Assembly (NCBI RefSeq): GCF_009728995.1
Contig: NZ_VTZW01000016.1
Coordinates: 392,421-456,420, forward strand
Length of the DNA stretch: 64,000 nucleotides
Reading direction: 5' to 3'
Source of the DNA: Streptomonospora sp. PA3
GTDB lineage: Bacteria; Actinomycetota; Actinomycetes; Streptosporangiales; Streptosporangiaceae
A program made the position numbers and the translations under genes. Within the stretch, counting starts at the first letter, position 1, and each line of letters begins with the position of its first letter. The notes below the pieces were generated by a model. That model made no database searches. It saw only the letters and a program-made list of their open reading frames with translations, and was not told the origin of the DNA. Positions 34,638 through 44,692 of this stretch are shown here, piece by piece.

Positions 34638-35909
34638 ATGTCCTTCTCCCGTGACGCCTCCGCCGCGGCGGAGCAGGGGCCTGGCGCGCAGTGGCGCGTG
34701 CGGGTGCCCGAGGAGTCCGAACTGCCCGCCGTCGCGCGGATCGCCCACGAGGCGCTGCTGGCGCCCACATTCGACATCGACCGGATACGCCAGACCGTCG
34801 AGCTGGACCGCACCCTGGCGGTGTTCGACGGTCCGCAGCCCGTCGGCGTGGCCGGCGTCCACTCCTTCACCATGACGCTGCCGGGCGGGCCGCGCCCGGT
34901 CGCCGCCGTGACCGGCGTCGGCGTGTGGCCCACACACCGGCGCCGCGGCGTGCTCAGCGCGCTCATGCGCCGGCAGCTCGCCGACATCCGGGAGCGGGGC
35001 GAGGACGTCGCCGCCCTGTTCGCCTCCGAGGGCGGCATCTACGGCCGCTTCGGCTACGGCCCGGCCGCTTACGCCACCGACTTCCGGGTGCGCACCCGCG
35101 AGATCGGGCTGCGGCCCGACGCGCCGCGCGACCCCGCGCTGCGGCTGCGCCTGGCCGATGCGGGCGAGGCCCGCAAGGACATGGCCGTGGTGCACCAGGC
35201 CGCCGCAGCGCAGCGTGTCGGCGAGTTCCAGCGCAGCTCCGCCTGGTGGAACACGGTGCTGCGCGACGAGCCCGCAGAGCGCGGCGGCTACGGCCCTCTC
35301 ATGTGCGCGGTCGCCGAGGACGACGCCGGCCCTCTGGGCTATGCCCTCTACCGGACCCGGCAGCACTGGGACGAGCACGGCGCCACCGAGAGCTCGCTGT
35401 GGGTCAAGGAGCTCTACTCCACCGCCCCGGCGGCCTACACGCTGCTATGGGAGCACGTGATCACCCGCGACCTGGTGTGCCACCTGTCCCACGACATGGC
35501 GCCGCCCGACGATCCGCTGTTCACCCTGCTGGCCGACCCCTACCGGGTGAGCAAGGGGCAGGTGGACAACCTGTGGGTGCGGCTGGTCGACCTGCCCGCG
35601 GCGCTGGAGAAGCGCAGCTTCGCGGCGCCGGTGGACGTCGTGCTGGAGGTGAGCGACCACTACTGCCCCTGGAACGCCGGCCGCTGGCGGCTCAGCGCCG
35701 ACACCTCGGCCGCCCGGTGCGTGCCCACCGACGGTGCGCCCGACATCGTGCTGGACGTCTCGCACCTGGGCGCCGCCTATCTCGGCGGCACCGGGTTGGG
35801 CGGCTATCTGGCGGCCGGGCTGGTCTCCGAGGCCGCGCCGGGTGCGGTGCAGCGGCTCGACACCGCGCTGCACCGATCCGATCGGCCGCACTGCGGCAAG
35901 ATCTTCTAG
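34638..35909 (+). CDS. Eis-family GNAT acetyltransferase
   Basis: 423 residues from ATG 34638, with AAGGG just upstream (GTG at 34617 is an alternative). Two tandem GNAT folds follow: the acetyl-CoA loop GVGVWPTHRRRGVLSALMRR at about 96-115, FASEGGIYGRFGYGPA next to it, and a C-terminal SCP2-like part ending in the Eis-type carboxyl segment (SDRPHCGKIF). Mycobacterial Eis acetylates aminoglycosides and host proteins; here the substrate is unknown. It ends before a hairpin terminator at 36017-36055. Confidence 0.9.
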   Translation: MSFSRDASAAAEQGPGAQWRVRVPEESELPAVARIAHEALLAPTFDIDRIRQTVELDRTLAVFDGPQPVGVAGVHSFTMTLPGGPRPVAAVTGVGVWPTHRRRGVLSALMRRQLADIRERGEDVAALFASEGGIYGRFGYGPAAYATDFRVRTREIGLRPDAPRDPALRLRLADAGEARKDMAVVHQAAAAQRVGEFQRSSAWWNTVLRDEPAERGGYGPLMCAVAEDDAGPLGYALYRTRQHWDEHGATESSLWVKELYSTAPAAYTLLWEHVITRDLVCHLSHDMAPPDDPLFTLLADPYRVSKGQVDNLWVRLVDLPAALEKRSFAAPVDVVLEVSDHYCPWNAGRWRLSADTSAARCVPTDGAPDIVLDVSHLGAAYLGGTGLGGYLAAGLVSEAAPGAVQRLDTALHRSDRPHCGKIF

Positions 35910-36016
35910 GCGGGGAGAGCGCGGCGGCGGCCGGGCACCTGCGGCCCCCGGCTAACGCGCACCACGACCGCCTGCGCAGACCCGACCGGGCCCGGCGGCA
36001 CGCCCCGCCGCGCGCG

Positions 36017-36055
36017 AAGCCCCGTGCCGCGGGCTTTGCGCGCGGTGCGGGGCTT
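36017..36055 (+). terminator. Terminator of the Eis-like gene
   Basis: Arms AAGCCCCG and CGGGGCTT, extended inward by CCGCG/CGCGG after a two-base mismatch. It is followed by TTCC rather than a T tract. Confidence 0.7.
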
Positions 36056-36196
36056 TCCACGCCCGGGTATCCGTATTACGGTCGCAGCAGAGCGTAGGCG
36101 GACGCGGGGGCCGCGGTCCCGTGCACCCGCCGACCGGGCCTTCGGCCCGCCGGCGCGGGGACGGCGCCGCCCGCCCGCCGCATGCGCTCTGGGACC

Positions 36197-36232
36197 GGCG
36201 GATCCGCGCACCGGCAGCGCCGCGGATCCGCC
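36197..36232 (-). terminator. Terminator of rpiB
   Basis: Perfect 12-base arms GGCGGATCCGCG (36197-36208) and CGCGGATCCGCC (36221-36232), 12-base loop. It lies 18 bases after the rpiB stop. Confidence 0.75.
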
Positions 36233-36250
36233 GCCCGTCTTCCTGCGGCC

Positions 36251-36736
36251 TCAGCGGGTCCGCCCGCCGCCGGGCAGGGGCGGCAGCTCGCCGGAGCGCT
36301 CGTAGGCGGTGAGCATCTCGATGCGCCGGGTATGGCGGTCCTCGCCGCTGTAAGGCGTGCGCAGGAAGACGCCGACGAACTCCTCGGCCTCCTGCGCGGT
36401 GTGCATGCGGGCGCCGAGCGAGACGACGTTGGCGTCGTTGTGCCGGCGGGCCAGCCGCGCGGTCTCCTCGCTCCAGGCGAGCGCGGCGCGCACGCCGGCG
36501 ACCTTGTTGGCCGCGATCTGCTCGCCGTTGCCCGAACCGCCGATGACCACGCCCGCCGAACCCGGATCGGCCGCCACGCCCTCGGCCGCGCGCAGCACGA
36601 ACGGCGGGTAGTCGTCGGCGGGGTCGTAGTCGGCCGGGCCGGCGTCGACGACCTCGTGCCCCTGCTCCTTGAGCCGGGCGACGAGGTGCTCTTTCAGCTC
36701 GAATCCCGCATGGTCACTGCCAAGGTATACACGCAC
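36251..36736 (-). CDS. rpiB: Ribose-5-phosphate isomerase B
   Basis: Interconverts ribose 5-phosphate and ribulose 5-phosphate in the pentose phosphate pathway; cytosolic. 161 residues with VYLGSDHAGFELKEHL at the start and VVIGGSGNGEQIAANKVAGV at about 63-82. The catalytic position is Glu72 (GNGEQ) instead of the Cys of the enterobacterial enzyme, as in mycobacterial RpiB. HNDANVVSLGARM is the conserved phosphate-site segment. The gene is single, with its own terminator at 36197. Confidence 0.95.
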   Translation of the reverse strand: MRVYLGSDHAGFELKEHLVARLKEQGHEVVDAGPADYDPADDYPPFVLRAAEGVAADPGSAGVVIGGSGNGEQIAANKVAGVRAALAWSEETARLARRHNDANVVSLGARMHTAQEAEEFVGVFLRTPYSGEDRHTRRIEMLTAYERSGELPPLPGGGRTR

Positions 36737-36830
36737 GTGTTCTAGTTTCCCATGAGAAGCGCCCGCACCGGCGCGCAGAGCGCCGGCCGCGGGCGTACGG
36801 ACACCGTGGGCGGGGCCTGCCCGGGGCGGC

Positions 36831-36992
36831 CTAGAACCCCTGGAACAGCGACTCGCCCGTGGCGAGCGTGGCGATTCCCAGCCCCATGGCCCCGAAGACG
36901 ACCAGCGAGGCCAGGGCGATCACGTTGGCCAGCACAATGGCCTTGATCTCCTTGCTCAGCGGACCGGCCTTCGACTCCGTCAGCTTGTTCAA
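36831..36992 (-). CDS. Small single-pass membrane protein (hypothetical)
   Basis: About 53 residues from TTG 36992 (NKLTESKAGPLSKEIKAIVL), with one hydrophobic helix (ANVIALASLVVFGAMGLGIA). AGGTG lies four bases before the TTG. Longer upstream frames look like chance. No family recognised. Confidence 0.45.
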   Translation of the reverse strand: MNKLTESKAGPLSKEIKAIVLANVIALASLVVFGAMGLGIATLATGESLFQGF

Positions 36993-37105
36993 CTCACACC
37001 TCGTACTGGACGACCGGACACCCAAGGTGCGGAGATACCGTGTCGACACTCCGCCCGCAAGCAGATACTGCCATATACCACGCACCGGTCCGTACCGGGG
37101 TGGAA

Positions 37106-38533
37106 CTACAGCTGGATGCCCTTGACCTCGCAGAACTCCTCGATGCCGTGCAGTCCCCACTCGCGTCCCACGCCCGACTGCCTATAGCCGCCGAAGGGCA
37201 GGCGCGGCTCCACGCGGGAGCCGTTGACCTTGACCTGGCCGGTGCGCAGCCGCCGCGCCACCGCGAGCGCGCGGTCCCGGTCGGCCGACCACACCGCGCC
37301 GGAGAGGCCGTAGTCGGTGTCGTTGGCGATGCGCACGGCCTCCTCCTCGGTGTCGTAGGGGATCAGCACCACGACGGGTCCGAAGATCTCCTCGCGGGCG
37401 ATGCGCATGGAGTTGTCGACGCCGGCGAAGACGGTGGGCCGCACGAAGTAGCCGCGCTCGCGGCCCTCGGGCGGCTCGGCGCCGCCGGCGGCCAGGCGGG
37501 CGCCCTCCTTGAGGCCGGACTCGATGTAGTCGCGTACGCGGTCGCGCTGGGCGGCGGAGACGACCGGCCCCATGCGCACGCCCTCCTCGAACGGGTCGCC
37601 GGGGGTGTACTTGCCGGCGGCTTCGGCGGCCGTGCGCACCGCCTCGTCGTAGTGCTCGCGGGGCACGATCATCCGGCTCAGCGCGTCGCAGCTCTGGCCG
37701 GTGTTGCGCATGACGTCGGCCACGCCGTTGTTGACGGCCGCGGCGAGGTCGGCGTCGGGGAGGATGACGTTGGGCGACTTGCCGCCCAGTTCCAGGGCGA
37801 CCTTCTTGACCGTGGCGGCGGCGACCTCGCTGACGCGCTTTCCGGCCCGCCCCGAGCCGGTGAAGGAGACCATGTCCACGTCCGGATGGGCGGCGAGGGC
37901 CTCGCCCACGACCGGCCCGGTGCCCGAGACGAGGTTGAACACGCCGGCGGGCAGCCCGGCGTCGTGCAGCGCCTCGGTGAGGGCGTAGGCGGCCAGCGGC
38001 GCGACCTCGGTGGGCTTGAGGACGAACGTGTTGCCGGCGGCGAGGGCGGGCACCGCCTTGAGCACGATCTGGTGCAGCGGGTAGTTCCACGGCGTGATCG
38101 CGCCCACCACGCCGTAGGGCTCGCGCACCACGAGGGACTCGCCGTCGCCCACCTTCTCCCCGGTGAACAGCCGCTCGCCGTGGGCGTCCACGAGCTGCAG
38201 GAAGGTCTGGAACATCAGCAGGGGGAAGCCGGTCTGGACCTTCTGCGCGAACTTCAGCGGGGCGCCGATGTCGGTGGCGACGGCCTCGGCGATGCCCTCG
38301 GCGCGCTGCTGCAGCAGTTCCAGGGCGCGGGCCAGGTGGGCGCACCGCTCGGTGTAGGGCAGCGCGGACCAGGAGGGGAAGGCGCCGCGGGCGGCGGCGA
38401 CGGCGCGGTCGACGTCGGAGGCGTCACCGGAGGGGACCGCGTCGAAGACCTCTTCGGTCGCGGGGTTGACGACATCGATGGCGGTGCCGGAGGCCGAGGG
38501 CGTCCAGGCGCCGTTCAGGTAGAGGGATCGCAT
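37106..38533 (-). CDS. NAD(P)-dependent aldehyde dehydrogenase
   Basis: 475 residues of the ALDH superfamily; oxidises an aldehyde to the acid in the cytosol. [20 protein letters not shown] binds the cofactor, [11 protein letters not shown] lies in the Rossmann fold, Glu in LELGGKSP is the general base, and Cys in [11 protein letters not shown] the nucleophile. [20 protein letters not shown] and the end [15 protein letters not shown] are typical. Substrate unknown. ATG 38533 (RSLYLNGAW) is preferred; a GTG three codons upstream is possible. It is followed upstream (38600) by a small acidic gene in the same direction. Confidence 0.93.
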   Translation of the reverse strand: MRSLYLNGAWTPSASGTAIDVVNPATEEVFDAVPSGDASDVDRAVAAARGAFPSWSALPYTERCAHLARALELLQQRAEGIAEAVATDIGAPLKFAQKVQTGFPLLMFQTFLQLVDAHGERLFTGEKVGDGESLVVREPYGVVGAITPWNYPLHQIVLKAVPALAAGNTFVLKPTEVAPLAAYALTEALHDAGLPAGVFNLVSGTGPVVGEALAAHPDVDMVSFTGSGRAGKRVSEVAAATVKKVALELGGKSPNVILPDADLAAAVNNGVADVMRNTGQSCDALSRMIVPREHYDEAVRTAAEAAGKYTPGDPFEEGVRMGPVVSAAQRDRVRDYIESGLKEGARLAAGGAEPPEGRERGYFVRPTVFAGVDNSMRIAREEIFGPVVVLIPYDTEEEAVRIANDTDYGLSGAVWSADRDRALAVARRLRTGQVKVNGSRVEPRLPFGGYRQSGVGREWGLHGIEEFCEVKGIQL

Positions 38534-38599
38534 GGCATCCACTTTCCCAGAACGGCGTTCTGCTATTCCGCCGGCGGGGCCGGGCGGGCATCGGCGGTT

Positions 38600-38755
38600 T
38601 CACCAGTGCGGCGGTCGCTCCTCCAGCAGCCGCTCGGTGTTGTCGTCGCGGTCGTCGCCCCAGCCGGGCCCGTACTCGTCGCGGGTGGTGTCGGGCAGGA
38701 TCTCCAGCTCGTCGTCGCCGGGGTCCACCACGCGCTCGTCCTCGGGTGCGCTCAT
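38600..38755 (-). CDS. Small acidic protein (hypothetical)
   Basis: 51 residues: SAPEDERVVDPGDDELEILP, then DTTRDEYGPGWGDDRDDNTE and ERLLEERPPHW. Very acidic, no hydrophobic segment. GGAAGG is 11 bases before the ATG. A pattern seen in short actinobacterial proteins, but I cannot name a family. The call rests on a good start site and strongly non-random composition. Confidence 0.6.
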   Translation of the reverse strand: MSAPEDERVVDPGDDELEILPDTTRDEYGPGWGDDRDDNTERLLEERPPHW

Positions 38756-38892
38756 CGCCGCGGGCCTTCCTCGTCTGTCGGTTCCTGCACATCTGTCGAC
38801 GCCGCCGCGGGGCAGCGGGTTTCCGCCCCGGGCACGCGTGTGCGGGTGCGGCGCCCGGTCGGACGCGCGGGCGTCCGACCGGGCGCGCCTGC

Positions 38893-39534
38893 CTACTCCG
38901 CGGCGTCGAAGATCGGTTCGCGGGTGCGGCTGCGCTTGAGCTCGAAGAAGCCGTCGGTGCCGGCGACCAGCAGCACGCCGTCCCACAGCCGCGCGGCCGC
39001 CTCGCCCTTGGGCGCGGGGGTGACCACCGGGCCGAAGAAGGACACGCCCTCCACGGAGATCACCGGGGTGCCCACCTCATAGCCCACGCGGTCCATGCCG
39101 TCGTGGTGGGAGCGGCGCGGCTCCTCGTCGTAGTCGGCGGAATCGGCGGCCTCGGCCAGGTCCTCGGGCAGCCCGGCCTCGGCCAGGGCCGCGCGGTAGG
39201 TCTCGGCCGTGCGCGGCTCCTTGCGGTGGTGGAAACGGGTGCCCAGCGCGGTGTAGAGCGGGCCCAGCACCTCGTTGCCGAACCGCTGCTCGGCGGCGAT
39301 GGCGATGCGCACCGGCCCCCATCCCTCAGCCAGCAGCCTCCGGTACTCCTCGGGCACGTCGCGTCCCTCGTTGAGCACGCTCAGGCTCATCACATGCCAG
39401 CGGGGCCGCACGGGGCGCACCTTCTCGACCTCCAGCAGCCACCGCGAGGTCATCCACGCCCACGGGCACAGGGGATCGAACCAGAAGTCGACCGGGACCG
39501 TCTCGCCGTTCGCCCGCTCTTGTCCGTCAGCCAC
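38893..39534 (-). CDS. DsbA-fold mycothiol-dependent oxidoreductase (Rv2466c-like)
   Basis: 213 residues from GTG 39534, preceded by [25 protein letters not shown] at about 15-35 is the DsbA-type start with the active-site Cys23; the partner Cys of CPWC is replaced by Ala, so it has a monothiol site. ITGHG-like bits are absent, but [20 protein letters not shown] and [20 protein letters not shown] match the Rv2466c family of mycothiol-dependent nitroreductases. The rest of the longer frame upstream is out of family. It is divergent from pepN. Confidence 0.85.
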   Translation of the reverse strand: MADGQERANGETVPVDFWFDPLCPWAWMTSRWLLEVEKVRPVRPRWHVMSLSVLNEGRDVPEEYRRLLAEGWGPVRIAIAAEQRFGNEVLGPLYTALGTRFHHRKEPRTAETYRAALAEAGLPEDLAEAADSADYDEEPRRSHHDGMDRVGYEVGTPVISVEGVSFFGPVVTPAPKGEAAARLWDGVLLVAGTDGFFELKRSRTREPIFDAAE

Positions 39535-39784
39535 AGGATCTCCTCGCAAGCTCGTGGTGCAGTCGTCGCGGCCGCCGTCCCCGCCCATCCCGCCGCGCCG
39601 GGCGGGTCGCGCGCGGAACACGCCGCCACTGTGCACCAACCTTCTGCGCTGGTTCCGCATTCCGCAGTCGAGCGTGGCAGGATCGGACGCGGCAAGCATT
39701 GCACCCCTCGATTCCGGCGCAGGGCTGCAGCGGGGGAAACAGCGATTCCGGCCGGCGTGCGGCGGCGGCCTGAAGGGAGCGGAC

Positions 39785-42331
39785 GTGGCGGGCAATCTGA
39801 CACGCGAGGAGGCACGGGAGCGGGCTCGCATCCTCAGCGTCGCCTCCTACACCGTGGAGCTCGACCTCACCGGCGGCGACCAGACGTTCGAGTCCCGCAC
39901 GGTCGTCAGATTCGACTGCGCCGAGCCGGGGGCCGAGACCTTCATCGACCTGACCGCGCCCAGCGTCTCCTCGGTCGAGCTCAACGGCACCGCGCTCGAC
40001 CCGGCCGAGGTCTTCGACGGCGGGCGGATCCGGCTGCGCGGGCTGCAGGCGAGCAACGAACTGCGGGTGATCGCCGAGGCGGCCTACATGCGCACCGGCG
40101 AGGGCCTGCACCGCTTCGTCGACCCCGTCGACGGCCGCACCTACCTCTACACCCAGTTCGAGACGGCCGACGCGCAGCGGATGTACGCCTGCTTCGACCA
40201 GCCCGACCTCAAGGCGTCCTTCGAGCTGACCGTCCTCGCCCCGGCCGACTTCGAGGTCGTCTCCAACAGCGCCCCCGACATCGCGGGCGCGGCGGTGGAG
40301 GACCCGGCCGGCCCCAAATCGCGGTGGCACTTCCCGGCCACCGAGCCGGTCTCGACCTACATCACCGCGCTGATCGCCGGGCCCTACCACGTGGTGCGCG
40401 ACGAGCACGACGGGATCCCCCTGGGCGTCTACTGCCGGGCCTCGCTGGCGGAGTACCTCGACGCCGACGCGATCCTGGAGGTCACCAAGCAGGGCTTCGA
40501 CTTTTACCACGGGCTCTTCGGGCTGCGTTACCCCTTCGGCAAGTACGACCAGCTGTTCGTGCCCGAGTTCAACGCGGGCGCGATGGAGAACGCGGGGGCC
40601 GTGACCTTCCTGGAGGACTACGTCTTCCGCTCCCGTGTCACCGACGCCCGCTACGAGCGCCGCGCCGAGACCATCCTGCACGAGATGGCCCACATGTGGT
40701 TCGGCGACCTGGTCACCATGCGCTGGTGGGACGACCTGTGGCTGAACGAGTCCTTCGCGACCTTCGCCAGCGTCTACTGCCAGGTCAACGCGACCAAGTG
40801 GACCGAGGCCTGGACCACGTTCGCCAACGTCGAGAAGGCCTGGGCGCTGCGCCAGGACCAGCTGCCCTCGACCCACCCCATCGCCGCCGACATGGCCGAC
40901 ATGCAGGCGGTGGAGGTCAACTTCGACGGCATCACCTACGCCAAGGGCGCCTCGGTGCTCAAGCAACTGGTGGCCTACGTCGGCGAGGACGCCTTCTTCG
41001 CCGGCCTGCGCGCCTACTTCGCCGAGCACGCGTGGGGCAACACCGAGCTGCAGGACCTGCTGCGCCACCTGGAGCAGGCCTCCGGGCGCGACCTGGCGAG
41101 CTGGTCGCGGGAGTGGCTGGAGACCGCCGGGGTCAACACCATGCGCGCGGAGTTCGAGGTCGGCCCGGACGGCGCGTTCACCTCCTTCGCCCTGCGCCAG
41201 GAGGCCGCCGCGGAGTACCCGACACTGCGCTCCCACCGGCTGGCGATCGGGCTCTACGACCGCACCGACCGGGGCGTGGTCCGCCGCGAGCGCGTCGAGC
41301 TGGACGTCTCGGGCGAGCGCACCGAGGTGCCGGACCTGGTCGGCACGACCCGGCCCGACCTGATCCTGGTCAACGACGACGACCTCACCTTCACCAAGGT
41401 CCGGCTGGACGAGCGGTCCCTGCGCACCGTCGTCGAGCACGCCGGCGAGATCACCGAGTCCCTGCCGCGTGCCCTGTGCTTCTCCGCGGCCTGGGACATG
41501 ACCCGCGACGCCGAGATGGCCGCCCGCGACTACGTGCGGCTGGTGGTGTCGGGCATCAGCGGCGTCGGCGACGTGATGGTTGTGCAGTCGCTGCTGCGCC
41601 AGGCCGTGGCCGCGCTGCACCAGTACACCGATCTCTCCTGGCGGGAGTCCGGGTTCGATCTGCTGGCCGGACGGCTGCGCGACCTGCTCACCTCGGCCGA
41701 GCCGGGCAGCGACCTCCAGCTGGCCTACGCCAACGGGTTCGCCGACGCCGCCGTGGCCGGCGAGCACCTCTCGCTGCTGCAGGGGCTGCTCGACGGCGCC
41801 ATCACGGTCGAGGGGCTGACCGTCGACACCGATCTGCGCTGGACGCTGCTGCGCCGGCTGGTGGCGGCCGGGCGGGCCGGCGAGAAGGAGATCGCCGCCG
41901 AGCTGGACCTCGACCCCACCGCCACCGGCGAGCGCCAGGCCGCCGGCTGCCGCGCGGCCATCCCCACGCCCGAGGCCAAGGCGCAGGCCTGGGACCGCAT
42001 CCGCTCCGGCGAGATGGCCAACGCCGAGTTCCGCGCCACGCTTTCCGGCTTCACCGAGCCCGCCCAGCGCGAGTTGTACCGGCCCTACGTCGAGCGCTAC
42101 TTCGACCTGCTGGAGCACGCCTGGCAGAAGTGGACCGGCGAGTTCGCCCAGACGTTCGCCGAGATGGCCTACCCCGGCCACCTGGTGGAGGAGGAGGTCG
42201 TGCGCCGGACCGAGGAGTACATCGAGAAGCACCAGCCGGCTCCGGCGCTGCGCCGCCTGCTCGTCGAGGGCCAGGCGGGCGTGCGGCGGGCACTCAGCGC
42301 CCAGGCCTGCGACGCGCGGTCGGGCGAGTAG
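39785..42331 (+). CDS. pepN: Aminopeptidase N (M1 metallopeptidase)
   Basis: 848 residues from GTG 39785 ([17 protein letters not shown]) after AAGGGAG. The M1 signature is complete: substrate motif GAMEN at 265-269, zinc motif HEMAH at 299-303 with the third ligand Glu322 in NESFA. It releases N-terminal residues from peptides in the cytosol. The C-terminal 350 residues form the ERAP1-like helical domain. Strong terminator after the gene (42413). Confidence 0.96.
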   Translation: MAGNLTREEARERARILSVASYTVELDLTGGDQTFESRTVVRFDCAEPGAETFIDLTAPSVSSVELNGTALDPAEVFDGGRIRLRGLQASNELRVIAEAAYMRTGEGLHRFVDPVDGRTYLYTQFETADAQRMYACFDQPDLKASFELTVLAPADFEVVSNSAPDIAGAAVEDPAGPKSRWHFPATEPVSTYITALIAGPYHVVRDEHDGIPLGVYCRASLAEYLDADAILEVTKQGFDFYHGLFGLRYPFGKYDQLFVPEFNAGAMENAGAVTFLEDYVFRSRVTDARYERRAETILHEMAHMWFGDLVTMRWWDDLWLNESFATFASVYCQVNATKWTEAWTTFANVEKAWALRQDQLPSTHPIAADMADMQAVEVNFDGITYAKGASVLKQLVAYVGEDAFFAGLRAYFAEHAWGNTELQDLLRHLEQASGRDLASWSREWLETAGVNTMRAEFEVGPDGAFTSFALRQEAAAEYPTLRSHRLAIGLYDRTDRGVVRRERVELDVSGERTEVPDLVGTTRPDLILVNDDDLTFTKVRLDERSLRTVVEHAGEITESLPRALCFSAAWDMTRDAEMAARDYVRLVVSGISGVGDVMVVQSLLRQAVAALHQYTDLSWRESGFDLLAGRLRDLLTSAEPGSDLQLAYANGFADAAVAGEHLSLLQGLLDGAITVEGLTVDTDLRWTLLRRLVAAGRAGEKEIAAELDLDPTATGERQAAGCRAAIPTPEAKAQAWDRIRSGEMANAEFRATLSGFTEPAQRELYRPYVERYFDLLEHAWQKWTGEFAQTFAEMAYPGHLVEEEVVRRTEEYIEKHQPAPALRRLLVEGQAGVRRALSAQACDARSGE

Positions 42332-42412
42332 ACCCGCCGGGCTCGGGAGCCGCCGCATCCGGCTTCAGCACGGGCGGACCCCCGGGGCGGGCGGCCACGG
42401 CCGCGACCGCCG

Positions 42413-42476
42413 CGGCGGGTCCGTCCGTTGCGCTCACCGGGTCCGGCGCGCTGCGCCGGGCCCCGCGGACCCGCCG
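42413..42476. terminator. Bidirectional terminator between pepN and malQ
   Basis: Outer arms CGGCGGGTCCG (42413-42423) and CGGACCCGCCG (42466-42476), enclosing a second hairpin (CCGGCGCG ... CGCCGG). It lies between convergent genes. Confidence 0.75.
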
Positions 42477-42490
42477 GTCCCGCCGCGCGC

Positions 42491-44542
42491 TCAGGACTCC
42501 AGGCAGGACGGTTCGATGAGCGGGCGCAGCATCCGGCGCGCGTGCTCGGCCAGGCGCGGGTCGGCCATCAGTTCGTCGAGGAGCACCGGCTCCCCTTCGG
42601 CGCTGGTCAGCGGGATCCGCCAGTTGGGGTAGGCGTCGGTGGTTCCCGGCTGGTTCTGCATGCGCCGATCGCCCACCACGTCGGCCAGCGATACCCCGAC
42701 CATGTGCGCGGGCGTGCGCACCAGGTAGGCGTGCAGCGCCGTGACCACCGCGCTCGGCTCGGAGAGCGGGTCGGTGCGCGGGTCGAGCAGCCCCAGCTCC
42801 ACCAGGCGCTCCCGCCAGGCCGCCACCTGCGCCTCGGCGTCGGCGCGCTCGGCGGCCGCGGGCCGGTTGAGCAGGCCCAGGTGCTCGCGCAGCTCCACGT
42901 GCTCGGCGGAGAGGTAGGAGGCCACCGGCGGCAGGTCGTGGGTGGACACGGTGGCCAGGCAGTCGGGGCGCCACTCCTCGGGGCGGCGCGGGCTGCCGTC
43001 GTCCCTGCGCTCGAACCACAGCACCGAGGTCCCCAGCACGCCGCGCTCGCTGAGGTGGTCGCGCACCCAGGGCTCGACGGTCCCCAGGTCCTCGCCCACC
43101 ACGGCCGCGTCGAAGTCGTGGGCGGCCAGCAGCAGGCTGCCCACCATGCCCTCGTGGTCGTAGCGCACGTAGGTGCCCGCGTCGGGCGAGGCGCCCTCGG
43201 GCACCCACCACAGCCGGAACAGGCCCATGATGTGATCCATGCGCAGCCCGCCGGCGTGCCGCAGCGCCTGGCCCAGCACCTGGCGGAAGGGGCCGTAGGC
43301 CTGTTCGGCCAGCCGGACCGGGTCCCAGGGCGGCTGGCCCCAGTCCTGGCCGCGCTGGTTGAACTCGTCGGGAGGCGCGCCCACGGTGACACCGGGGGCG
43401 ATGGCGTCGGCGAACATCCAGGCGTCGGCGCCGCCGGGCTGGACGCCCACGGCCAGATCGTGCACGATGCCCAGCGCCATCCCGGCCGCGCGGGCACCGG
43501 CCTGGGCGGCGGCGAGCTGGTCGTCGAGGATCCACTGCAGCCAGCGGTGGAACTCCACGCCGGGCCAGCGGCGCAGCGCCTCGGCGCCGACGGCGTGGGC
43601 CGAGGCGTCGCGCAGCTCGGCGGGCCAGGTGCGGTAGTCGCGCCCGTGCTCCTCGGCCAGGGCGCACCAGGTGGCGTACTCCACCAGCGGCGCCCCTTCG
43701 CGGGCGAGGAAGGACTGGAAGGCGGCCTCCCGGGCGGGGGTGCGCGGCACCTGGAACAGCATGGTCAGGGCGGCGCGCTTGGCGTCCCACACGGCGTCGC
43801 GGTCGAGCAGGTCGGCCGTGCGGGCGTGCTCGCGCAGGGGCCGGGCGAGCCGCTGGATGGACTCGCGCTGGGCCGGCTCCAGGGACGCGTATTCGGGGAT
43901 GTCCTCGATGCGGATGTTCAGCGGCCCGCCGTAGCGGCGGCTGACGGGGAAGTAGGGGGAGGGCTCGATGGGGCAGACGGGCTCGGTGGCGTGCAGCGGA
44001 TTGACCAGGGTGAAGTCGGCGCCGAGGTCGCGCGCGCTCCAGTCGGCGAGTTCGGCGAGGTCGCGCAGGTCGCCCATGCCCCAGGACGCCCGCGAGCGCA
44101 CGGAGTAAAGCTGGGCCATCAGCCCCCAGACGCGGCGCTCCTCGGGCCGGGGGCTCAGCCGCTCGGGCACCACCAGCAGCGGGGCCTGCTGGCGCACCGA
44201 CCCGTTCTCCACGTGCAGGGTGTGCCTGCCCAGCGGCAGATGCGGCCCCGGTTCGCTCCACGTGCCGCCGTCCTGCTCGACCCAGCAGCGCGAGAGGGCG
44301 GGCAGGGGCAGCTGCGGGGTGCGGCCGGCGCGGGAGACCACGCAAGGCGGCAGCAGCCGCGTGGCCTGGCGGGCCCAGTGCTCCTCCAACGCGGTGCGCG
44401 GGGCGGAGGCGTCCACCCCCAGGGAGCCCAGCACGTGGCGGAGCGTGTCGACGGGCACGTGCACACGGCGGCCGCGCCAGTCCTCGTAGGTGGTCGCCAC
44501 GCCGTATTCCTCGGCCAGCCGGGCCAGCTCCGCATCACTCAC
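42491..44542 (-). CDS. malQ: 4-alpha-glucanotransferase
   Basis: 683 residues from GTG 44542 (SDAELARLAEEYGVATTYED). GH77 disproportionating enzyme acting on maltodextrins. An N-terminal beta-rich extension of about 170 residues precedes the barrel. LYSVRSRASWGMGDLRDLAE starts the barrel; MDHIMGLFRLWWVPEG includes the nucleophile Asp, VVGEDLGTVEPWVR the acid/base Glu, and TVSTHDLPPVASYL the third carboxylate. The frame stays open for another 1 kb upstream, but that is shadow of the divergent MFS gene. The Shine-Dalgarno is poor. Confidence 0.93.
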   Translation of the reverse strand: MSDAELARLAEEYGVATTYEDWRGRRVHVPVDTLRHVLGSLGVDASAPRTALEEHWARQATRLLPPCVVSRAGRTPQLPLPALSRCWVEQDGGTWSEPGPHLPLGRHTLHVENGSVRQQAPLLVVPERLSPRPEERRVWGLMAQLYSVRSRASWGMGDLRDLAELADWSARDLGADFTLVNPLHATEPVCPIEPSPYFPVSRRYGGPLNIRIEDIPEYASLEPAQRESIQRLARPLREHARTADLLDRDAVWDAKRAALTMLFQVPRTPAREAAFQSFLAREGAPLVEYATWCALAEEHGRDYRTWPAELRDASAHAVGAEALRRWPGVEFHRWLQWILDDQLAAAQAGARAAGMALGIVHDLAVGVQPGGADAWMFADAIAPGVTVGAPPDEFNQRGQDWGQPPWDPVRLAEQAYGPFRQVLGQALRHAGGLRMDHIMGLFRLWWVPEGASPDAGTYVRYDHEGMVGSLLLAAHDFDAAVVGEDLGTVEPWVRDHLSERGVLGTSVLWFERRDDGSPRRPEEWRPDCLATVSTHDLPPVASYLSAEHVELREHLGLLNRPAAAERADAEAQVAAWRERLVELGLLDPRTDPLSEPSAVVTALHAYLVRTPAHMVGVSLADVVGDRRMQNQPGTTDAYPNWRIPLTSAEGEPVLLDELMADPRLAEHARRMLRPLIEPSCLES

Positions 44543-44692
44543 AGACAACGATAATGCCGCACCGCGGGGATTCGTGTCGGGTGCGCCATGCCCGTACCCC
44601 TTTCCACGGGATTGAATGTGAGGTTTGCCGGGAAAATGCGTTAAACGCCTAAAGCGACCCGTTAGAGGTTTTCTTCTCGATACGATCCCAGA

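Larger units (their letters stand above)
35910..36250. other. Convergent intergenic stretch with two terminators
   Basis: About 340 bases without a gene between the Eis-like gene and rpiB. It holds one hairpin for each neighbour (entries at 36017 and 36197). Nothing else was found. Confidence 0.5.

Noticed and set aside
38746-42519. Very long plus-strand frame (1257 codons) over pepN
   Set aside because: Arg/Ala/Pro-rich translation in the wrong frame. The real gene is pepN at 39785-42331 with a complete active site.
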